Translations under genes and position numbers: made by a program | Source of the DNA: Alligator mississippiensis | Lineage: Eukaryota > Chordata > Crocodylia > Alligatoridae | Length of the DNA stretch: 64,000 nucleotides | Assembly: GCF_030867095.1 (NCBI RefSeq) | Contig: NC_081837.1 | Coordinates: 17,316,501 to 17,380,500 of the forward strand | Direction of reading: 5' to 3' | Shown here: positions 1 through 8,496 of the stretch, in pieces | How the letters are laid out: the number at the start of each line of letters is the position of its first letter | Position numbering within the stretch: the first letter of the stretch is position 1 | Notes under the pieces: generated by a model | Database searches by the model: none | Seen by the model: the letters and a program-made list of their open reading frames with translations, nothing else | What the model was told of the DNA's origin: nothing

Positions 1-5
1 CATAC

Positions 6-89
6 CTGGTTTCCTAGGGACTCCTGCAGGAATAACTGCAATTTCACAGCCCTTCAGACAGTCTGGCAACTGCTCAGGTCCCAGGAAGC
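6..89 (-). CDS. MDH2: MDH2 exon 3
   Basis: An 84-base exon with acceptor TTGCAG and donor GTATG at 5-4. It encodes [14 protein letters not shown] followed by [11 protein letters not shown], and its last G begins a glycine codon completed in exon 4 outside the window. It is too short to stand out as an ORF and was found by homology and phase. Confidence 0.93.
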
Positions 90-3000
90 CTGCAATTAAG
101 TCGCTACAGGTTTTACTCTTTTTACAACTTATTATTAAGCAGCTGTCCAAATATGATCTAAAGTAGGATACTATATTAATGGACCTTAATCCTGACTTTA
201 AATTTAGCCTTAATCTAATAGTAACCAATTATGAAAGGCCAAACAAATAGCAAATTACATACCCTGGATGGAATTCTTGACTAATATTAATTTCACCCTT
301 TTGAAACAAGAATGGTAGGTTTAACTCCCTCCTACAGCCCCCTAAGTAGCTCTGTCCTGAAAAGAAATAGTTTGCAATTACGGCCTATGAATCAACGCAA
401 GTTATACCTCCTACATAAGTAATCAATAACCCTTTCTTTCTTTTTATTTTAAGTCCCTATAAATAAAATGCACGCTAGAAAAGTAAGTATATCTTAAAGG
501 AATTCTAAAGTTTCACTGAGAATTTTCTATTATTAATGCCCTTTAGAGATGTAATCAGAGCATGAATCCATGCAGGCAGTTTTAAAGAGTTATTCTATTA
601 ACTACTCTTCATATGATGTTGAGTTTATCAAGGTTCATAATACACTGATAGCAAAGAGCTATGGTCAAGCTTTTCAATTTTTATCGAATCAACCTTTGTG
701 ACCAAAGTGAGCATTCACAGTAGAGAAGTGATGCTCAATGTTTTGGCCCCACAGGCCTGATGAGTGGTGTGGAGCCCATCTGTGGGCCTAATCAAGCCCT
801 GGTACCTCCTTCTCCCTACCCTGCATGCCAGGATTGGGCCCTGGGGTCCTGGCACTGCCCCCTAACATGCCAGGATTGGGTCCCAAGGGCCTAATGCCAC
901 CCCATTCCAGCCCTTTACAGAGCGATTGGGCCCTGGGCCCAATTGTTGCCACCATCCAGCCCTGTGAGCTGAGACTGGCCACCAGATCCGGTGTGCACAG
1001 CCCAGGGTTCTTTGCAGGTCTGGAGATATGGTAGCAGAAGAACAGTCCTATCACTCCCCCGCCGCCAAGTTTCTGGACCTGTGGGGAGCCCCACAGGCCC
1101 GAGGACATGGCATCACAGGCCAGATCTGGCCCACAGGCTGGAGGCTGAGCACCCCTGCATTAGAGCATTAGACAACAATTTTCAGTGAGATATGCATAGC
1201 CAAAGAGTAGTCTATCATGAAGAACAAGTAGTGCCCTACTTCATATGAATAGTGGTATGTATCCTACATAGGACATGTAAAACCTTTCTGAACACATCTC
1301 TATAATTTACAATAAAACTTACAGTACCTCTGACATTGGGTCTAGTCTCAATGTGGCTGAGGTCAGCTGCAACACCAGGAGTGTGAGCAATATCATATAG
1401 GTTGAGGTCACGCACCAAGGGGCTATTCTTCAGTAGAAGGGAAAGTGGCTGGCCAATCCCTCCAGAAGCTCCAAGTACTGCCACTTTGGCACTGTTCTGT
1501 GGAAACAGAAAGAGGATTATGCTTTAAAGATTTTTAGCCATCCTTGAACAGTGGCTCCATTAAATCACCAGCTTTAATCTCCTTCAGTTACAAAATCAAT
1601 ATGCAATTGCATGCACAGCTGGATGCAAAACTAAACTTATTTCCCCCTCACCCTGTCATGTTCATGACCAGGGAACTGGGTTTTTCATTTGTGATGGCAA
1701 AACCTGGTAAAACCCTGATTTTCTCCTTTAAAGGAGAAAAATACAGGTTAATACAGGTTTCCCCTTGCAGGCTGGCAGAGTCCCAGCATGCAAGAGGCTG
1801 CAGTTAGGCAGGGGGCGCTACGTGCATTTACACGTGCACATGCACATGGCCTCCAGGCAACCTGGAGAACAGCTCGCAGCAGGTGAGTGGGGGGGGCAGG
1901 GGGTGTGTGTGTGGTAATTGAGGCCCCCATAGCAAAGGAGGGAGGGAATTGGGCAGGGCTGGGGCTGCTGCCCAGCCTGAGCAGCGCGTGGGGCTTGGGG
2001 CTGGACTGCACGGCTGCAGGGCCTGGCTAGGAAGTGGGATGGGGCCATGCGGCTCATCCAGGGGGCAGAGAGGACTGGCTCCCCACTGCTGAGCACACTC
2101 TTGGGAGGGCACATGCCCCCCAGATCTGGGGTGGGGAAGGAAGGCTGGCCGCTGTAGAGCTCGGGTTCCCCGCCCTGCTGTCCTGCCCCAGGGCCTCTGC
2201 ATCCCAGTGGGCAGGGCAGAGCAGGACCAAGCAGGGAAGCTCAGTGTTGCTGCTGCTGCAATACCTGCATTGCCATGGCAAGGTGCCCCCTTGCCCACTG
2301 CAGCAGCAGTGGGTACAACCCTGCACCATCACCCCCACTGCTGCCAGGCAGGCAGGGGGCACATCTCCATGGCAGTGGCAACTAGTTTCCCCACCTGGCC
2401 CTGCTCTGCCCTGCTGCACCAAGTCCAGTCCAGTCCAGTCCATTGGGCTGCAGAGGCCCTGGGGAGGACAGCAGGGCAAGGAGCCCAAGCCCACAGTGGT
2501 CAGCCCGCATACCTCCCCTCCCCATGGGCCGGAGCTGCCCATGGGGGAGTGGAAGTCAGGCTCCACACACCTGAAGCCAGGTTGCCACCTCTTGTGGGCA
2601 GCAGCTGGGGCTCAAGGTATGCTGCAGGGGGCTGCAGACTTGGGTCCTGGCCCTGTAGTCCCCCTCTGGCAGGGGTAGGTGATGGGTAGGGAGCGAGAAT
2701 CAATGGGGCTGAGGGGGGGGGGAAGAGGAACACCCGCACCTGGATCTGTGTCCCCGTGAGTGAAGGGGGGTGGGAAGAGCTGATTTTCCATGCTAAAAAA
2801 CCCCAAAAAACAAACATCAACATTTATAGATATTTAGAATTTATTTTACTATAGTGATTGAGGTACTAGTAGGCTTCCAAACTGCTTTAAAGCTGTAAAT
2901 ATATCAGTGAAACATTTTGGAACCAAGGTATCATTTTGGAACTAAGAGTTCTAGTTTTTTGTATGCCAATGAAACATTGTGTTCAACTTCATATATATAT

Positions 3001-6000
3001 TTCACATTAGGGATATTTCACGTATATTTGATCCTACCCCAAGACAAGGGAGCAGGCTACAAGACATCAAGGTATTTCCAGTTTAAGAAAAATACTAGTT
3101 TAAAATACAGGAACAACACTTAAAGGATCCTACAGATCCTTTCAGGCAAAGGAAGATACCCAACTGATTATCTGTCCTCAAACTGGATCTGTCTCTCCAA
3201 AACAAGTACCACCCAGAACTCTGCTCTGGATTTATTTCTGCTTATTATAAACTTACTGTCTTTGCAGATTTTCCAGTTTTAGATGCTAAAGCCTATCTTA
3301 GTGTCTGGCATGTTAGTAGGAATTTTTTTTAAAAGTTACATAAACAGAGTGAGTATCATGCTTTCCTACCACTTCTGGAGAACAGCCTCCGAATAAGATC
3401 AGACAGAGGAGCTAGAACAAATGAAATGCCTAGCTGTGTTCTAATGTCAAGAAATAAAAGGTAACTTTGTATGCCACAAGTTGAGCCAATTTTAAATGAC
3501 ATCTTAGTTCTACAATAACAAAGTTTGCAATTGGGACAGAATAACTACATGCAGTGTACAGGAACTGCCCATCTATGGCAGAGAGCTCAAGCTTTGCAGG
3601 ACACTGGTAAAATGACATGCTCTGGTAAATTGATAAAGCCTCTGAAACAGACTACCAGATGAGATTCTGGGATGGTAGCAAAGTTATCATCTGATGATAA
3701 AAGTCCTGTTGACTGCACACTGGCAAGGCAGTGAAGAAAGAACCCTGAACTGCCTTGCTGTTCTTGGAGGACTATAACTCACCATTACCCAGTTGACTCT
3801 GGACCTTTAGCAAGCACTTCACTGATACACAAAAGGATGCTCTTAAACAGCAGTCAAATAATTGCCAATTAAGAATTAATTTTAAAAAAAGAGGGCATAA
3901 AACTACATGCAGATCCTTAAATAGATCCTGGAGGCATTAAGCTCACTGCTACCACTCAATATGGAAGTGGAGACTTCCACTTCGCAGAATGCAGTCTTGT
4001 TCTCACTTTTGCCATCGTCCCTAACTACTGTTCACAATTTTAAAAACCACCTACTTCAACTGGAGAGGCTGAATACTCATCAATAATTATTGCTTATGAA
4101 GTCTTTATATATTTTTGTGACATAGTACTGAGCAGCTAAAGTTGGGTTTCTTTCATTTCTCCACTGGCATTTTAGGAACTAGTTTAAATATAGCTGAAGT
4201 GATAACCAGGAAAAATTCATTTTGTTGCCAGACTTCACTTGCCTTGCAACATCAGGACCACTGCCCCCTTTACCTGGGAAGCAAGACTTAAGAAGGCCGA
4301 AATAACCAGGCTTACTTAGTCTGGAGAAGAGAACACTGAGAACGAATTTGATAACATTCGTCAAATACCTGAAGGGTGATCATAAAGAGGATGGAGATTA
4401 AATTATTCTGTGTGCGGCCACAGGGCACAGTACTAGAAGCAATGGTTTCAAATTCCAGCAGGAGAAATTTCTTCTGGATATCCAACCTAACCTTCCCTAG
4501 AAGCGTGGTCAAACATTGGAACAGGTTACCTAGCAAAGCTCTGGAAATGTCCAGGTACGGAGATTCCAAGCACAGGCTAGACAGACACTTAAATCAGATA
4601 GTTTAGGTGTGCAAACCTGATTCACAAGATAAAACCAGAGATTTCAAAGAGGGATACATGGTGTTAAAAATATTCTGTCCTGTTGTGGTCTTTCAGTTCT
4701 TTGCAACAGAATTGCTCAAGTATTTTTCTGTAGTCAAAAAATGAGGGGAAAAGAGAGCTGGCATTTTCCAAGAGGTGCCTTGAGCTGAAAGAAAGGTTCC
4801 TTCAATCTAAAAAGGTTGAGAACCACTGATTTAGTGGGTAGGTTTAGGACCTCAGGAAGTCCCTTTCAGCCTTACTTTTCTCTTATTCTGTGCCAGAGGA
4901 ATTTCCTCATGCCTAGCTTTAACCCAGAACCTTTTGGAACCAAATGCTTATAATACCCATACAAGCAGTCCTCCGACTTGCAACAATTGGTTCCTGAAAA
5001 TCATGCCTTAAGTCAAAACGTTGCATTTCGGAACCAATGTTCTCATAAGAAACAATGTTATAAATGGGGGATTGGTTCCTGAACCAATATCCTGTTTTCA
5101 CCAAAAATACCCTAGAATGTTATACTCGATTAATTATAGGTGAGCAATATAGCTACATTAATGTATTTATATTGAAAATAGAAATCATATGGACTTGGAA
5201 GGACTTCTTTGAGGTGACTTTCCCCGGACTTTTTGAAGGGTTCTCGGCTGGAGTCTTCTCAGGAATCTTGGCTGCAGGTTTTTCTGGAGTGTTATCTGCT
5301 TTCTTAAAGAAAGTGTCCAAGGAAATTTGGACAGATGTTCTCCAGGGAGATGAGTGACACAGCGAACTTGTTTGCTGGTATGGCATTGCATTAGCTCAAG
5401 CATTGTAAAGTTGAAACTGACATCATAAAGTTGGAAAAAGGTGTCAATTTATAAATGTTGTAAGTGTGAAAGGTTGCAACTTGAAACGTTGTAACTCGAG
5501 GACTGCCTGTATTTCACCCTGAATGAATCAAGAGGCTAAATTCTTAGTGCTTAGGCTCGGAAGGGACCTAAACAGATCATGAGGTTTGACCCTCTGCCCC
5601 GAGCGAGAATGGGTGCCACAGTCATATCACCCCAGCCAAATATCTGTCCAGCCTCCTCTTGAAGACTCCCAAGGTAGGAGAGAGCACCACCTCACTTGGG
5701 AGCCCATTCCAGAGCCTCTATTCTTATTCTTATTCCTCCCAGACCAAGTTTGAGGCCTTACCTCATGAGCTTTTTGCAGGCTCTTTCCCAACTGCAAGGA
5801 TCTCAAAATTCCTAGATGTTTTGAAGAACTCATTTGAGATTATCCTAATGTTTCCCCAAACAAGGCACTGAATTAACTGCATACCAAGCCTTCATTGAAT
5901 CACCAAACTGCCACGATTCCACCTGCAGGCATCGTTCAGTCCATCCAGAAACCAGATGCGAGTGGAGAACCCTCAGAAGACAAGACCTCTCCTTGTATTA

Positions 6001-7085
6001 AGCATGTTGCCCAGAAGCTCTCTCAGAGCCTGCCTGGATATACCAATAAAAAGCAAGTGTGTGCACAAGGGAAAGCTTTGTTGCCAGACCTCACTTGCCC
6101 TGCAACATCAGAACCACTGCCCCTTTACCTGGGAAGCAAGGCTTAAGAGGAAAGGCTGACAAAAACTAGGCTTATTCAGTCTGAAGAGAAGACCGAGAAA
6201 AAATTGGATAACAATCATCAAATATTTGAAGCACAAAGAGAGAGAGGATGGAGAGAGACTAATCTCTCTGGCCACAGGCGACAGAACGAGGAGCCACAGA
6301 CTCAGGCTACAGCGGGGCGTCTAGGGTGGAGACGGGAAGGAAGTTTCTGACAACGCAGGGGGTCAAGCCCAAGAGAAGTCGTGCAATCTTCATCCCTGGA
6401 AGTTTTCGCAAGCAGGTTTGACAGACACTTGTCTGGGATGGTTTAGTCAGGGATGATCCTGCCCTGAGCAGAGGGCTGGGCTAGGTGCTCTCATGGAGCC
6501 CCTTCCAGCCCCGCTTTCCTATGGCCCTACCACCAGGTACGGACATCCATCATCCAGTCACACAGCCTGAAGGGCTTATTGGGGCTTTCAAGTCAGCAAG
6601 AGAGATGAAATCTCCGACTCCCAGTAAGAATCACCACAGTAAGAGGCACCGGGAGCCTAAATCTCCTTTCTTTCAAACCCAGCACGGAAGTGGCTCTGCC
6701 CACCTGTAACAGGCAAACAGCTCCCTGCGACAAGCTGGAAATAAGGCCACGACATCTGCTGAGGAAGGGGCCCACCAGGCTTCCTACCAGCGGGGCAGGC
6801 GCTTGCCCCGGGACCCGGGCTCACAGCGGCCGCACCGATTTGCTGCGTCGAGTAACGGAAGGGCCCGGTGCAGCTCTGCCCCGCCCGCCCCGCCCAGGAG
6901 CAGACCCTCGGGAAGGGGCCGGAGAGGAGCTGCGGCCTCGGACCCCCGGCCCGGAAGGCCGGGGCCAGGCAGAAGCAGCCGCCGGCTCCGAGCAGCGCCC
7001 CCGGCCCGGGGCACAGGCGGCTCGGCGGTACCTGCGCGGAGGTGGCGATGCCGCGGCGGAGCGCGGGCGCGAGGCGGCACAGCAT
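6..7085 (-). CDS. MDH2: Malate dehydrogenase, mitochondrial (5' part: exons 1-3)
   Basis: This gene encodes the NAD-dependent malate dehydrogenase of the mitochondrial matrix, which interconverts malate and oxaloacetate in the TCA cycle and malate-aspartate shuttle. Three coding exons are seen on the minus strand: 7085-7032, 1496-1328 and 89-6; the gene continues past the left edge. The 18-residue exon 1 is an Arg-rich, acid-free mitochondrial presequence. Exon 2 holds the Rossmann nucleotide-binding loop GASGGIGQP (about residues 27-35) and the family stretch [18 protein letters not shown]. Exon 3 gives [13 protein letters not shown] and [10 protein letters not shown]. Junction phases are 0 and 1 and agree across both introns. 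Recognition rests on recalled vertebrate MDH2 sequence. It is divergent from STYXL1 across a shared CpG island. About 102 residues of a roughly 338-residue enzyme are present; nothing looks broken. Confidence 0.97.
90..725. other. MDH2 intron 2, AT-rich part
   Basis: This stretch is AT-rich intron between MDH2 exons 2 and 3. I see no exon, RNA gene or recognisable repeat in it. Confidence 0.6.
726..1157. mobile_element. hAT-type nonautonomous DNA element
   Basis: A GC-rich block of about 430 bp in MDH2 intron 2. Read inward, its right end is CAGGGGTGCTCAGCCTCC and its left end is AAGTGATGCTCAATG, so the ends are degraded inverted repeats. The flanking 8-mers cagtagag (718-725) and cattagag (1158-1165) agree at 7 of 8 positions, as expected for a hAT target-site duplication. 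A roughly 40-bp unit starting catgccaggattggg is repeated inside at about 826 and 866. It shares its end sequence with the element at 19792-20713. Confidence 0.65.
1328..1496 (-). CDS. MDH2: MDH2 exon 2 (NAD-binding loop)
   Basis: The acceptor is CCACAG ahead of [18 protein letters not shown] placed the donor at AGAG|GTACTG (GT at 1327-1326). A nearby GTAAGT five bases further on is a better-looking donor but would put exon 3 out of phase. Confidence 0.94.
1497..4221. other. MDH2 intron 1, distal part
   Basis: Intron sequence. Positions about 1866-2916 hold a GC-rich repeat described separately. The rest (1497-1865 and 2917-4221) is AT-rich with no exon or clear element that I can recognise. 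Confidence 0.6.
1866..2916. repeat. GC-rich interspersed repeat, copy 1
   Basis: A G/C-rich block of about 950 bp ends in an A-rich run and then a 92-bp AT-rich tail (2825-2916). The same architecture recurs at about 14040-14992, where the tail is about 87% identical. The block includes a short (AGTCC)4 run at 2422-2441. Overlapping open frames on both strands are a by-product of GC richness. I do not recognise the family; the left edge is approximate. Confidence 0.6.
4222..4612 (+). mobile_element. CR1-type LINE, 3' fragment
   Basis: Translation around 4430-4600 gives [20 protein letters not shown] and related text, which is the C-terminal part of CR1 reverse transcriptase ORF2 (usual form: ...[14 protein letters not shown]). 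The first 65 bases (about 4222-4290) match the start of the fragment at 6075, so the two are copies of one subfamily. It lies in MDH2 intron 1, opposite to the gene. Confidence 0.65.
4620..4828. mobile_element. hAT-type element, truncated copy
   Basis: The right end aaggttgagaaccactg is the classic hAT terminal sequence (CAGTGGTTCTCAACC reversed). Its interior resembles the element at 39310-39618, sharing the order agagatttcaaa, gtgttaaaa and ttctttg-aacag. The left end is lost beside the CR1 fragment. Confidence 0.55.
4962..5509 (-). mobile_element. pogo/Tigger-type DNA element, internally deleted
   Basis: A 548-bp element flanked by TA on both sides (4960-4961 and 5510-5511), with imperfect terminal inverted repeats CAAGCAGTCCTCCGACTTGC and CAGGCAGTCCTCGAGTTAC. 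A TA target and such ends fit the Tc1/mariner superfamily, pogo/Tigger branch. On the minus strand about 78 codons stay open and include QISLDTFF (5306-5329), which fits the PCNA-interacting box QxxLxxFF, then a Lys/Pro-rich stretch. Pogo-family transposases carry such a box near their C-terminus, so this is probably the 3' end of a lost transposase gene. Confidence 0.65.
5547..5722 (-). mobile_element. CR1 LINE 3' fragment
   Basis: The reverse complement carries the CR1 3' order AGGAGGCTGGACAGATATT, GGCTGGGGTGA and GGTCCCTTCCGAGCC. It closely resembles the fragment at 20281-20612. It sits antisense to the other CR1 pieces in this intron. Confidence 0.65.
6075..6520 (+). mobile_element. CR1 LINE 3' fragment
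   Basis: It contains ggcttattcagtctgaagag, a degraded coding tail, and the 3' UTR order gggctgggctaggtgctctc then ccccttccagccc, typical of CR1. Its first 65 bases repeat those at 4222. Confidence 0.6.
7032..7085 (-). CDS. MDH2: MDH2 exon 1 (start codon and presequence)
   Basis: The exon reads [18 protein letters not shown] and then meets a GTACC donor at 7031-7030. The four arginines and lack of acidic residues fit a mitochondrial import signal. I chose this ATG because the translation aligns with the vertebrate MDH2 start and ends in phase 0 with the conserved SAQ just before the mature enzyme. Confidence 0.95.
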
Positions 7086-7159
7086 GGCGGCAGCGGCGAT
7101 GGCGGGAGCGGCGGTGACTCCAACGACCTCCACAGCAAGAGGGCGGACCGCGCCGGCAC

Positions 7160-7274
7160 CGCGAGACTTCACCCCGCGCGCCGCAAGAATCCTGCCGCCA
7201 AACCACGCGAGATCTCCCGACGGCGGGCCCCGAGCGAGATGCTGCGAGAGACCTCCCACCCAGACATCGCGAGA
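7160..7274 (+). promoter_or_regulatory. Three CGCGAGA motifs
   Basis: CGCGAGA occurs at 7160-7166, 7206-7212 and 7268-7274, always in the same orientation, 75-190 bp upstream of the MDH2 start codon. The last lies in ATCGCGAGAG, close to the palindrome TCTCGCGAGA found in many housekeeping and bidirectional vertebrate promoters. Binding is inferred only. Confidence 0.55.
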
Positions 7275-7304
7275 GTTGCAGGAGAGAGGGCCTGTCTTCC
7301 CCTC

Positions 7305-7312
7305 TGACGTCA
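7305..7312. promoter_or_regulatory. Full palindromic CRE (TGACGTCA)
   Basis: A perfect 8-base cAMP response element lies between the MDH2 and STYXL1 starts. In a CpG-island promoter this is a credible CREB/ATF site. Confidence 0.65.
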
Positions 7313-7333
7313 GCCTAGGTTACCGCTGAGCGC

Positions 7334-7599
7334 GTGCCGTAGCAACCGGGCGGTGAGCTCGGGCCTGGGGCTGGGCTTGGGGTGTGGGTGTGGGTGGGGG
7401 TGGGGGTGGGCCTGGCCGGCCGGCCGGCCAGCCTCGGAGGGTCCTTCCGCCAGCGATCGCCTCCTGCGGGGCCAGGGCAGTGGACGCCCCGGGGAAAGAG
7501 GTGCCAGGCCCCTTGTTGGTCCAGTTGCTATGGTAACCGATGCTAGGTGCCATAGCAACCGGCGCTGAGGATGGCATAGGAGGGAGTTGCCATGGCGAC
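7334..7599. promoter_or_regulatory. Cluster of four X-box (RFX-type) motifs
   Basis: X-box-like sites lie at 7334-7346 (GTGCCGTAGCAAC), 7524-7537 (GTTGCTATGGTAAC), 7547-7559 (GTGCCATAGCAAC) and 7586-7599 (GTTGCCATGGCGAC). The second and fourth fit the imperfect-palindrome RFX consensus best. The first and third share flanks too (gtgccRtagcaaccgg then tgag), suggesting local duplication. They lie in the STYXL1 half of the promoter. Confidence 0.65.
7361..7410 (+). repeat. G-run cluster, possible G-quadruplex
   Basis: Nine runs of three or more G lie within 50 bases, separated by one to three bases, then a CCGG repeat (7415-7429). The geometry fits a G-quadruplex on the plus strand inside the promoter. 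Confidence 0.55.
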
Positions 7600-7956
7600 C
7601 GCTGCCCCAGGGGCGGCAGGTCAGAGGCACCAGTACAGGTGCAGTGCAGGTGCCAGCGACCGGGGGAAGGCGCCTGGGCCTGTCCTGCTGAGCACCCGCC
7701 CTCGGCACCACCCAGGAGCAGCCCTGAGTAGCGAGATCCTTCACAGAGGGCATTTACCCCCCAGAACCATTTTGAGAAAATATAACCGAAGACTCCCGAC
7801 AGCCAGATCCTTCTCTGTCGTTTCCTGCCCGGCTCACGCAGGCGGGTTCAGACGCTCTGACCGTGACGGGCCATCTTCATCTTCCACAGCGTGTTTCAGG
7901 ATGAATTCTGGCCTCTTCTCTCTCTGTTAAGGCCTCTGCCCCTGCAGTCCTTGCGG

Positions 7957-8214
7957 CAGTGGTTCTCTACCTTTTCAGACTTGAGGCACCGCTGTGCGTC
8001 ACTTTGGGGAACTGAGCAGCACCCCATTTCAAAAGCTAATTTATTAATTGCAGGACTTATGTCCTTACAGAGGGGCAGGCAGTGGGGGAGCATGAACTTG
8101 CCTCCCTCTGCTTATCTCCTCACTCCTGAAGCCGGAGTCTGCCTGTATTTGTTTATCGCCTCGTACTTCCTGCAGCCCGCTTTAAATAATCTTCACCCTG
8201 GTTGAGAACCACTG
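7957..8214. mobile_element. hAT-type MITE
   Basis: A 258-bp element with terminal inverted repeats CAGTGGTTCTCTACC and CAGTGGTTCTCAACC. Flanking 8-mers ccttgcgg and cctcatgg match at 5 of 8, so the target duplication is worn. It lies just upstream of the first STYXL1 coding exon. Confidence 0.65.
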
Positions 8215-8393
8215 CCTCATGGATTCAATATCCCACACGGCCCAAAGGACAAGCCAGGGTCCGAAGTGATTGTTTTCATTCATGGATGAAATATAACATA
8301 TAAAAAAAAGTGATTTTTTAATATTATTTAGATTGTCAAGGACTCGCCTTCTTGGAGCATTTTGATTGTTCATTATTATATCCACCCAGCAAC

Positions 8394-8496
8394 ATGGCAG
8401 GATTGGTTCTTTGTGAACCCACTGAACTTTACAATATCTTGAACCAATCCATGAACGTCACCAGGTTAACTGAGCCAAACTATCTCTGCCTATTGG
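8394..8496 (+). CDS. STYXL1: STYXL1 coding exon 1
   Basis: It starts [19 protein letters not shown] and ends [10 protein letters not shown] before donor GTAAGT. The ATG sits four bases after a CCCAG acceptor and aligns with the human start [18 protein letters not shown]. The exon leaves one base, so the next starts with AT of an Asp codon. Confidence 0.95.

Larger units (their letters stand above)
6800..7720. promoter_or_regulatory. CpG island: divergent MDH2/STYXL1 promoter
   Basis: Strongly GC- and CpG-rich sequence with no TATA box surrounds MDH2 exon 1 and runs toward STYXL1. The two genes point away from each other here, with start codons 1.3 kb apart, so a bidirectional promoter is the simple reading. 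Visible motifs are a CRE, three CGCGAGA elements, a G-run cluster and four X-boxes, each listed separately. The STYXL1 start site and its noncoding first exon cannot be fixed by eye. Confidence 0.8.

Noticed and set aside
1318-1323. GTAAGT as the donor of MDH2 exon 2
   Set aside because: It would add five bases and break the phase with exon 3, where Phe-Leu-Gly-Pro-Glu-Gln follows in the phase set by GT at 1327-1326.
2034-2678. A 214-codon plus-strand frame and overlapping frames in the GC-rich repeat
   Set aside because: The frames overlap on both strands, are low in complexity and fall in a repeat; the same happens in the second copy at 14028-14901.
6657-7259. Long frames on both strands over the MDH2 promoter
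   Set aside because: Only the 18 codons of MDH2 exon 1 are supported; the rest is GC-driven open sequence.
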